64,000 nucleotides of DNA from Brevibacterium sp. CCUG 69071. GTDB lineage: Bacteria; Actinomycetota; Actinomycetes; Actinomycetales; Brevibacteriaceae. Below, in pieces: positions 58,079 through 64,000 of this stretch. How positions within the stretch are numbered: the stretch's first letter is position 1; the number at the start of each line of letters is the position of its first letter. A model generated the notes under the pieces. The model saw only the letters and a program-made list of their open reading frames with translations, searched no databases and was not told the origin of the DNA. The stretch spans positions 124,001 through 188,000 of the forward strand of contig NZ_PGFV01000001.1 in assembly GCF_021023135.1 (NCBI RefSeq), given 5' to 3'. A program made the translations under genes and the position numbers.

Positions 58079-59530
58079 GTGAGCAATCCAGACATCGCCG
58101 CCGGTGCGGTGAACACCCGCACCGTCCGCAGCGCCTCCGACATCCATGCGATCCTCGCCGAGTTCGGCTCCCAAGGCACGAAGACGAAGGCCGTGATCAT
58201 CCTCGCCCTCGGCGGGATCTTCATGGACGCCTACGACTTCTCCTCGCTGGCCTTCGGCATCACCGCGATCCAAGAGCAGTTCGGCCTCTCCGGGTTCATG
58301 ACCGGGCTGGTCAACGCCTCGATCATGATCGGGGCCGTCATCGGCGCCCTCTTCGGCGGGTACCTCGTGGACCGCTTCGGACGCTACAAGCTGTTCATGG
58401 CCGATATGGTCTTCTTCGTCGTCGCCGCCATCGGCTGCGCACTCGCACCGAACGAATGGGTGCTCATCGCCTTCCGATTCGTCATGGGCATCGGGGTCGG
58501 CCTCGACCTGCCGGTGGCCATGGCCTTCCTCGCCGAGTTCTCCAAACTCAAGGGCAAGGGCAACCGCTCACAGCGCGTCAACGCCTGGTCACCGGCCTGG
58601 TACACAGCCACCGGCATCGGCTACCTCGTCGTGCTCATCATCTTCATCAGCCTGCCCTACGAACAGCACGCCATCCTCTGGCGCATCGTCGTCGGATTCG
58701 GAGCCGTCCCCGCGCTCATCGTGCTCCTGGTGCGCCGCCGCTACCTCGCGGAATCACCGGAATGGCTGGCGAACCAGGGTGATCTGCGTGCGGCCGTCGA
58801 CGTCATGCGCACCCATCACAACCTCGAAGTCGAACTCGCCCCCGACGCCCTCGGCGGCTCATCCGCGACCGGAGGAGCTCAGACCAAGCCTGCGGGAGGA
58901 CAGTGGAGCGGCTTCGCCGAACTCTTCGCTCCCCGCTACCGGGTGCGCACGATCGTCGCACTCTGCGTCTCCGTGTTCTCGACCTTCGGCTACAACGCCG
59001 TCGCCTACGGCACCCCGCTCATCATCACCACCCTGTTCCACCAGACCCCGCTGATCACGATCGTGTCCTCGCTCATCATCAACCTCGGCTTCGGCGCGAT
59101 CGGCGGACTGCTGGGCATGACCATCGTCAACCGCTTCGGCACCCGCCGAATCACGCTGGTCGGCTTCGTGATCCAGGCGATCGCCCTGGCCCTGCTCGCC
59201 GTCGTCGGCATCCCCAGCGGGGCGCTCGTCCTCGTCTCGGTGGCGATGCTCGCCGCCTTCGTCTTCGCCCAGGCGGGCGGACCCGGCGCGAACCTGATGA
59301 ACTACGCCACGCTGTCCTACCCGACACGGCTGCGCGGCATCGGCATCGGATTCAACCAGTCCGTGCTGCGGGCCTTCTCGATCGTCTCGCTCATCATGTT
59401 CCCGATCCTCGCGGCCTCACTGGGCACCGGAGTGTTCTGGATCGTCGCCTGCGCGCCGCTGGCCGGAGCCATCGCCGTGGGAATCGTGAAATGGGATCCG
59501 ACCGCCAAGGACGTCGAAGACGAAGCATAG
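58079..59530 (+). CDS. MFS transporter (sugar/organic acid type)
   Basis: The 483-residue protein begins at GTG 58079 directly after CATAAT. It has a soluble N terminus of about 38 residues with SASDIHAILAEFGSQGTKTK, then 12 helices. Signatures are GGIFMDAYDFSSLAFGI, GGYLVDRFGRYKLFMAD and RFVMGIGVGLDLPVAMAFLAEF. The larger central loop (about 255-275) is Gly/Ser-rich. It resembles sugar-porter and AAHS-type carriers, with no catabolic enzyme adjacent. Its substrate cannot be deduced. Confidence 0.85.
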   Translation: MSNPDIAAGAVNTRTVRSASDIHAILAEFGSQGTKTKAVIILALGGIFMDAYDFSSLAFGITAIQEQFGLSGFMTGLVNASIMIGAVIGALFGGYLVDRFGRYKLFMADMVFFVVAAIGCALAPNEWVLIAFRFVMGIGVGLDLPVAMAFLAEFSKLKGKGNRSQRVNAWSPAWYTATGIGYLVVLIIFISLPYEQHAILWRIVVGFGAVPALIVLLVRRRYLAESPEWLANQGDLRAAVDVMRTHHNLEVELAPDALGGSSATGGAQTKPAGGQWSGFAELFAPRYRVRTIVALCVSVFSTFGYNAVAYGTPLIITTLFHQTPLITIVSSLIINLGFGAIGGLLGMTIVNRFGTRRITLVGFVIQAIALALLAVVGIPSGALVLVSVAMLAAFVFAQAGGPGANLMNYATLSYPTRLRGIGIGFNQSVLRAFSIVSLIMFPILAASLGTGVFWIVACAPLAGAIAVGIVKWDPTAKDVEDEA

Positions 59531-59549
59531 ACTGGAACGATTCAAATAA

Positions 59550-59750
59550 TGGTATGCCAAATGAGGGATGCCGTCATGAGGCGGTGATACGGGCCCTATT
59601 CGATCTGCGTGATCTGCTCGAGCCGTCCTGAGGCGGTGCGGCCCGTGGGATGCGGAGAAACTCGCTCTTGCGAACCCGATGTGAGCCAGGTTACGCTGAC
59701 TCGGACAGCAATCAGCGTCGCAGAGCCGCGAGCGATAATTTGGTATCCCA
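59550..59750. promoter_or_regulatory. Pair of TGGTATNCCA operator-like sites
   Basis: TGGTATGCCA at 59550-59559 and TGGTATCCCA at 59741-59750 are near-palindromes with 191 bp between their starts, both in the 245-bp leader of the NCS1 permease gene. Both are preceded by AAT. They are good candidates for the GntR-FCD regulator encoded at 62254, and the spacing would allow DNA looping. Confidence 0.5.
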
Positions 59751-59775
59751 GCGGTCTGCCCTTCGGATGTGAGCA

Positions 59776-61302
59776 GTGAGCCGTATGAGGAAAGCCGAAA
59801 TCACGAACGAGTCCGTGCCGCAGCGCCTGGGACCGAGCCAAGAGCAGCTGGCTGCTCATCGCATCAGCCCCCGGTTCTACAATTCCGACCTCGCCCCGAG
59901 TCAGAAGGAAGGACGCAGCTGGACCGCCTACAGCGTCTTCACCCTGTGGGCCAACGACGTCCATTCGCTGGGCAACTACGGGTTCGCACTCGGACTCTTC
60001 GCACTCGGGCTCGGTGCGTGGCAGATTCTCGTCGCACTCCTCGTCGGTGCGGCACTCCTCTTCTTCCTGCTCACCCTCTCCGGGTTCATGGGGCACAAGA
60101 CCGGCGTGCCCTATCCGGTGATGAGCCGGATCGCCTTCGGCATCCACGGTGCCCAGCTGGCCGCCTCGGTGAGGGGAATCGTCGCCATCGCCTGGTTCGG
60201 CATCCAGACATACCTCGCCTCGAGCGTGCTCAACGTTCTGCTCATCTCACTGGTGCCCGGCCTGCAGACCTGGGCCGACACCGAATTCCTCGGACTCTCC
60301 GGCCTCGGCTGGTTCTCCTTCACCCTGCTCTGGATCGTCCAGGTCATCATCGTCAGCTACGGCATGGAGATGATCCGCAAGTACGAGGCCATCGCCGGGC
60401 CCATCATTCTCGTCACCTTCCTCGCCCTGGCGATCTGGATGCTCGCCCGCGTGGACTTCTCCATCGCCTGGTCGAGAGACGATGCACTGAGCGGATGGCC
60501 GATGTGGATGCACATCCTCGGCGGCGGCTCCCTGTGGGTGGCGATCTACGGCACCTTCGTGCTCAACTTCTCCGACTTCACCCGCGCTGCGAAGAAGAAG
60601 GGCTCGATCGTCGTCGGAAACTTCTGGGGAATCCCCATCAACATGCTCGTCTTCGGCCTCGTCGTCATCTCCCTGGCCGGGGCCCAGTACGAGATCGACG
60701 GCACCGTCATCTCCTCGCCGGCCGACATCGTCCAGGCCATCGGCAATCCGATCCTGCTGGCACTGGCGTCCCTGGCCCTGCTCGTGCTCACCGTCGCGGT
60801 CAACCTCATGGCGAACTTCGTCGCTCCCACCTATGCCCTGACGAACCTGTTCCCGCGGCACCTCAACTTCCGTTCGGCGGCGATCATCTCGGCCGTCATC
60901 GGCTTCGTCATCCTGCCGTGGAACCTCTATGACTCACCCGTCGTCATCGTCTACTTCCTCGGCGGACTCGGCGCCCTGCTCGGCCCCCTGTTCGGCATCA
61001 TCATGGTCGACTACTGGGTGATCCGGAAGACGAAGGTCAACGTCCCGCAGCTCTACACCGAGGCGAACGACGGCGAGTACTTCTATCACCACGGTGTCAA
61101 CTGGCGGGCGATCGGGGCCTTCGTTCCCGCCTCGGCGATCTCGCTGGTCTTCGCCCTGGTGCCGGCCTTCGCAGGCCTGTCCGAGTTCTCCTGGTTCAGC
61201 GGGGCTGCCCTGGCGGCGCTCATCTACTTCTTCATCGCCCGCCGCGACTTCACCTTCCGTGAGGTCGACGGCGAAGAGATCGCGGTGCCGACGACCCACT
61301 GA
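59776..61302 (+). CDS. NCS1-family hydantoin/allantoin/nucleobase permease
   Basis: The 508-residue protein has 12 helices and NCS1 markers: WTAYSVFTLWANDVHSLGNY in helix 1, FMGHKTGVPYPVMSRIAFGI in helices 2-3 and IAWFGIQTYLASSVLNVLL carrying the aromatic stacking Trp. FVLNFSDFTRAAKKK and MANFVAPTYALTNLFP follow. The WANDVH region resembles hydantoin and allantoin carriers such as Mhp1. GTG 59776 or ATG 59785 may start translation. The downstream racemase-like gene and GntR gene support a role in hydantoin-type catabolism. Confidence 0.9.
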   Translation: MSRMRKAEITNESVPQRLGPSQEQLAAHRISPRFYNSDLAPSQKEGRSWTAYSVFTLWANDVHSLGNYGFALGLFALGLGAWQILVALLVGAALLFFLLTLSGFMGHKTGVPYPVMSRIAFGIHGAQLAASVRGIVAIAWFGIQTYLASSVLNVLLISLVPGLQTWADTEFLGLSGLGWFSFTLLWIVQVIIVSYGMEMIRKYEAIAGPIILVTFLALAIWMLARVDFSIAWSRDDALSGWPMWMHILGGGSLWVAIYGTFVLNFSDFTRAAKKKGSIVVGNFWGIPINMLVFGLVVISLAGAQYEIDGTVISSPADIVQAIGNPILLALASLALLVLTVAVNLMANFVAPTYALTNLFPRHLNFRSAAIISAVIGFVILPWNLYDSPVVIVYFLGGLGALLGPLFGIIMVDYWVIRKTKVNVPQLYTEANDGEYFYHHGVNWRAIGAFVPASAISLVFALVPAFAGLSEFSWFSGAALAALIYFFIARRDFTFREVDGEEIAVPTTH

Positions 61303-61319
61303 GCCGTGCGCACCGCCCG

Positions 61320-61425
61320 CCCACAATGCGGCGCAGCGCTGCGCCGCGCGACGTGCCACACCGGCCACCCACAATGCAGCTCTGCGCCACGCGCCGTGCC
61401 GCGCCGGCCACACAACGCCCTGCAT
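61320..61425. repeat. 48-bp imperfect tandem repeat with 16-bp palindrome
   Basis: The segment from CCCACAATGCGGC at 61320 recurs as CCCACAATGCAGC at 61368 and in a decayed third copy near 61410, each ending in a CCGGCCA-like run. Copy one contains the perfect palindrome GGCGCAGCGCTGCGCC at 61330-61345. It fills the gap between the permease and racemase-like genes and could fold strongly in the mRNA. Confidence 0.65.
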
Positions 61426-61455
61426 CTCAATCGATCCGCACCCCAGGAGACCTCA

Positions 61456-62208
61456 GTGAAGATCCTCGTCGTCAACGTCAACACCACCGAATCGATGACC
61501 GAAGGCATCGCCGCAGCGGCCCGGTCGGCCGCCTCGGCGGGCACAGAGATCATCGGGGTGACCCCGACGTTCGGAGCCGAGTCCTGTGAGGGCAACGTCG
61601 AGAGCCATCTCGCCGCGCTCGGGGTGATGGATGCCGTGCTCAAGCACCAAGGCGACTTCGATGCCGTGATCCAAGCCGGCTACGGCGAGCACGGCAGGGA
61701 AGGCCTGCAGGAACTCCTCGACGTTCCGGTCATCGACATCACCGAGGCGGGAGCGGGCCTGGCGATGTTCCTCGGCCGTCGCTTCTCGGTCGTGACCACC
61801 CTCGATCGCACCGTGCCGCTGATCGAGGATCGGCTGCTCCTGGCCGGACTGCACACGCACTGCGCCTCGGTGCGGGCCTCCGGGATGGCCGTGCTCGAGT
61901 TGGAGAACGAGCCCGAACGTGCCGTCGCCGCGATCACGGAGCAGGCCGCCGAGGCGGTCGAGCGTGATCGTGCAGAGGTCATCGTTCTCGGCTGCGGGGG
62001 AATGGCAGAGCTCGCGAACTCGATCGTCGACCGGTGCCAGGTCCCGGTCGTCGACGGAGTCACGGCCGCAGTCAGACTCGCCGAATCACTTGTCGGCCTC
62101 GGCCTGTCGACCTCGAAGGTGCGCACCTATGCGCCGGCCAGGCCGAAGCAGATGCGCGGCTGGCCTCTGGGTGAGAACGCAGCCGTCTCCGCGCATGAAG
62201 CGGACTGA
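61456..62208 (+). CDS. Asp/Glu/hydantoin racemase-family protein lacking first Cys
   Basis: From GTG 61456 (CAGGAGA upstream) the product is 250 residues. The N terminus VKILVVNVNTTESMTEGI and the block VIVLGCGGMAELA with Cys180 match hydantoin/allantoin racemases. The first catalytic Cys of that family, in AC(F/x)GDPG, is replaced by Gly75 in QAGYGEHGREGLQEL. A normal two-base racemase needs both cysteines, so this may be a decarboxylase- or isomerase-like relative. It follows the NCS1 permease in the same direction. Confidence 0.82.
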   Translation: MKILVVNVNTTESMTEGIAAAARSAASAGTEIIGVTPTFGAESCEGNVESHLAALGVMDAVLKHQGDFDAVIQAGYGEHGREGLQELLDVPVIDITEAGAGLAMFLGRRFSVVTTLDRTVPLIEDRLLLAGLHTHCASVRASGMAVLELENEPERAVAAITEQAAEAVERDRAEVIVLGCGGMAELANSIVDRCQVPVVDGVTAAVRLAESLVGLGLSTSKVRTYAPARPKQMRGWPLGENAAVSAHEAD

Positions 62209-62253
62209 AGTACCCGCAGCGCAAGAGCTCTGAGTTTGCCGCGGCCCCGGAAC

Positions 62254-62946
62254 TCAGTTCGAGCCGGGTGATTCCTCAGCCTCGTCGCCGCCAGGCGAAT
62301 TCGCCAGACGCTCCTTGTGCTTGTCGTGCTGCTCCTGGCTGGTGCCCAGGTGCCGAATCGCCAACTCGCGGGCCCTGCTCTGGTCCCGGCGGGCGATGGC
62401 TTCGTAGAGTTCGGCGTGCTCGGTGGCGACGAAATCGAGGTCGTCATGCTGACTCAGCTGCCAGCGCATGCGGGAATCGAGCAGCTCGCCGATTTCGACG
62501 AGGAGCTGATTGCCCGAGAGCTCGGTGACGATCGCATGGAACTCGGCGGCACAGCGGTGAGCGCCGACGGCGTCCCCGGCCCGAGACAGCTCCTGCCCCT
62601 TCTGCATCGTCGACTCCAGGCGGGCGAGTCCGTCGCGGGTGTGGCGCTGCGCGGCGAGTTCGAAGGACAGTGTGTCGAAGACCGTGCGCACCTCGTTGAG
62701 ATCGGCGATGTCGCTGGGGGAGAAGTCGCGGACCGTCGACCAGGTGTTGGGTCTGTTCGTCACCAGCCCCTCGGCGGCCAGCTGTTTGAGCGCTTCGCGC
62801 ACCGGGACGCGGGAGACTCCGAGATCGGCCGCGAGGTTCCTCTCGACGAGTCGGTCTCCGGGATTCCTGACTCCGTCGATGATCTCATTGCGCAGGGCAT
62901 CGGTGACCCGCACTGTCTCTGAGCGAGGAGTGTCATTGTTCTTCAC
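62254..62946 (-). CDS. GntR-family regulator, FCD subfamily
   Basis: The 230-residue protein has a winged helix (about 8-75) with RLVERNLAADLGVSRVPVRE and LKQLAAEGLVTNRPN. The all-helical FCD ligand domain has DLNEVRTVFDTLSFELAA, EFHAIVTELSGNQLL and a late EHAELYEAIARRD. The metal-binding His/Asp set of FCD proteins is visible (Asp, His in EFH, EHAEL). It is convergent with the racemase-like gene (45 bp between stops) and is the likely regulator of the NCS1-racemase unit through the TGGTATNCCA sites. Confidence 0.88.
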   Translation of the reverse strand: MKNNDTPRSETVRVTDALRNEIIDGVRNPGDRLVERNLAADLGVSRVPVREALKQLAAEGLVTNRPNTWSTVRDFSPSDIADLNEVRTVFDTLSFELAAQRHTRDGLARLESTMQKGQELSRAGDAVGAHRCAAEFHAIVTELSGNQLLVEIGELLDSRMRWQLSQHDDLDFVATEHAELYEAIARRDQSRARELAIRHLGTSQEQHDKHKERLANSPGGDEAEESPGSN

Positions 62947-63068
62947 CTGGTCATTCTCTCATTGTCGGCCCTGCTTGGACGGGAACCGAAGGCGGCTGAT
63001 TCGGACAGGATCCGACCGCGAGATTGCGGTGCGCGGTGGTGCAGGCTCGTGCTAGGGTCGCAGGCAGT

Positions 63069-63146
63069 GACACGGGGTGCCCCCAAGCGAGGGCTGAGAG
63101 AACACCCGTCGAACCTGATCCGGTTAGTACCGGCGAAGGGATTGTC
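63069..63146 (+). ncRNA. TPP (thiamin pyrophosphate) riboswitch
   Basis: The sequence has the THI-box landmarks in order: CGGGGTGCCC, GGGCTGAGAGAACACCCGTC, GAACCTGATC, CGGTTAGTACCGGCGAAGGG. GACA (63069-63072) can pair with TGTC (63143-63146) to close P1. In Gram-positive and actinobacterial genes, TPP binding shuts off the downstream gene. It lies 100 bp upstream of the SDR gene. Confidence 0.93.
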
Positions 63147-63165
63147 CGCAGGATCGACTGCGCAC

Positions 63166-63186
63166 CGTCACCGAGGTGACCCCTCG
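63166..63186 (+). promoter_or_regulatory. Riboswitch expression platform, mutually exclusive stems
   Basis: GTCACC-GA-GGTGAC (63166-63179) and CCGAGG...CCTCGG (63170-63186) overlap and cannot form together. They lie between the TPP aptamer and the SDR ribosome site (AGAAGGAGACGCAC). A switch between them would couple aptamer state to termination or translation. Confidence 0.45.
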
Positions 63187-63246
63187 GCGGCTGTCCGAGG
63201 CTCGACCCGTTCGGTGTTCCTTCGCCATGGGCAGAAGGAGACGCAC

Positions 63247-64000
63247 ATGAGCGAGACCACCGACCAGACCACGAGCAACCCGCCGATTGCTGAGCAGATC
63301 GTCCTCATCACCGGGGGCGCCCGCGGGCTCGGACTCAGCCTTACAAGGGCTTTCCTCCGCGAGGGCGCCAAGGTCGTCATCAACTATCTCACCAGCGAAG
63401 ATTCCGCCAGACAGCTCGCCGCCGCACATCCCGACCGGGCCGTCGCAATCCGTGCCGATGTCCGTGACCGGTCGCAGGTCGAGGCCCTCTTCGCCGAGGC
63501 GGCCCAGCATTTCGGGGCCCCGATCACCACCGTGGTCAACAACGCCCTCATCGACTTCTCCTTCAATGGTGATGCCAGACCCCATGCCGAGGAAATCACC
63601 GTCGAAGCGCTGACGGCACAGTTTCAGGGAGCCGTCGGTGCGGCGACGAATACCTCCCAGATCGCATTGGCCGGGTTCGCGCAAGCCGGGTCGGGGCGGA
63701 TCATCAACATCGGCACCAATCTGTTCCAGAACCCGGTCGTGCCCTACCACGACTACACTGCGGCGAAGGCGGCGCTGCTGTCGCTGACGAGAACCTTCGC
63801 CGCCGATCTCGGACCCCGCCAGGTGCGGGTGAACATGCTCAGCGGCGGACTGCTGCGAACCACGGACGCCAGCGCCGCGACACCCGCAGAGGTCTTCGAC
63901 GGCATCGCCGCCGGCACCCCGCTGCAGCGGGTGACCACCCCGGAGGAATTCGCCGACTCCGCACTCATCTTCGCCTCACCCTGGTCGCGGGGGATCACCG
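63247..64000 (+). CDS. oarX: Short-chain dehydrogenase/reductase under thiamin control, 3' truncated
   Basis: ATG 63247 after AGAAGGAG opens a frame that stays open to the window end (251 codons seen). The NAD(P) motif TGGARGLG (about 23-30), NNALID, the catalytic IINIGTN Ser-region variant and YTAAKAALL with the Tyr and Lys are present. The catalytic Ser position reads GTN (Thr) rather than Ser. The gene follows a TPP riboswitch. Comparative studies of thiamin regulons named a THI-box-linked 3-oxoacyl-ACP reductase-like gene oarX; I use that symbol tentatively. The C-terminal region is off-window. Confidence 0.85.
   Translation, partial: MSETTDQTTSNPPIAEQIVLITGGARGLGLSLTRAFLREGAKVVINYLTSEDSARQLAAAHPDRAVAIRADVRDRSQVEALFAEAAQHFGAPITTVVNNALIDFSFNGDARPHAEEITVEALTAQFQGAVGAATNTSQIALAGFAQAGSGRIINIGTNLFQNPVVPYHDYTAAKAALLSLTRTFAADLGPRQVRVNMLSGGLLRTTDASAATPAEVFDGIAAGTPLQRVTTPEEFADSALIFASPWSRGIT

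Noticed and set aside
61306-61455. Longer start for the racemase-like gene at 61306
   Set aside because: The added 50 residues come from the 48-bp repeat and have no family match, while GTG 61456 has CAGGAGA and begins at the family's normal N terminus.

Overview
The window is high-GC DNA with dense genes, short intergenic gaps, frequent GTG starts, several likely leaderless genes, actinobacterial-type LexA and DtxR/IdeR boxes and a 13E12-type DUF222-HNH gene. This points to an actinobacterium. The mix of catabolic transporters, amidohydrolases and small GPGG and SFPASDPP proteins looks most like Brevibacterium, but that genus call is inference from memory of protein families. There are no rRNA, tRNA, CRISPR, phage or IS genes. 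The whole window reads as chromosomal accessory metabolism.

Layout. 1-3590: a co-directional catabolic operon, entered mid-gene, with a dehydrogenase(DUF1932)-RraA fusion, a DctM-like permease, a 91-aa two-helix membrane protein and a cyclase-family hydrolase. 3603-4998: small membrane proteins and a lipoprotein. 5188-7977: a minus-strand group of D-cysteine desulfhydrase-like enzyme, stand-alone RraA and a Zn alcohol dehydrogenase. 8020-11387: a secreted protein, a dicarboxylate/amino-acid symporter and small acidic or membrane proteins. 11496-14712: a NarL-type two-component pair and a DUF4352 protein. 14829-18058: a minus-strand run of DUF998 protein, macrolide phosphotransferase, BKACE and fructosamine kinase. 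18233-20793: envelope-type small proteins and a cardiolipin synthase-like PLD protein. 20801-26168: LysR divergent from an MFS carrier and AbgA-like amidohydrolase, then an acetyl-CoA hydrolase/CoA-transferase. 26178-29650: a MatC-like carrier divergent from an NTF2-like protein coupled to an NCS1 permease. 29651-32474: an A+T-rich, repeat-bearing spacer, a DUF222-HNH gene and a 27-bp tandem repeat.

32580-38325: an acyltransferase-3/SGNH protein divergent from a DesK/DesR-like two-component pair that runs into a fatty-acid desaturase. 38441-39268: a metallo-beta-lactamase-fold protein. 39468-41359 and 45671-49049: two divergent pairs of a YhgE/DUF3533-like membrane protein with a TetR regulator; in the second pair the membrane protein is an internal tandem duplication. 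41468-44730: TetR, amidohydrolase, a 39-codon bridging ORF and an M20 amidohydrolase. 44852-45589: MgtC/SapB. 49117-51911: a DsbA/FrnE-like protein, then a siderophore-binding lipoprotein divergent from an AraC regulator around a DtxR-type box. 51979-53031: a radical SAM protein (Rv2578c/SplB type) under a perfect LexA box. 53116-56606: flavin reductase divergent from an MHS transporter and an LLM monooxygenase. 56749-62946: two MFS carriers, then an NCS1 hydantoin/nucleobase permease, a racemase-like protein and a GntR-FCD regulator. 63069-end: a TPP riboswitch and a truncated short-chain dehydrogenase.

The genes act mainly as small uptake-plus-catabolism modules (transporter, hydrolase or oxidoreductase, local regulator) for organic acids, amides, hydantoin- or purine-like compounds and iron-siderophores. 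The most unusual items are the dehydrogenase-RraA fusion with a reduced TRAP-like transporter, the sensor/regulator/desaturase unit with an 18-bp palindrome, the duplicated DUF3533-like protein, the bridging mini-ORF, the racemase-like protein lacking one catalytic cysteine, and the SOS-box radical SAM gene.
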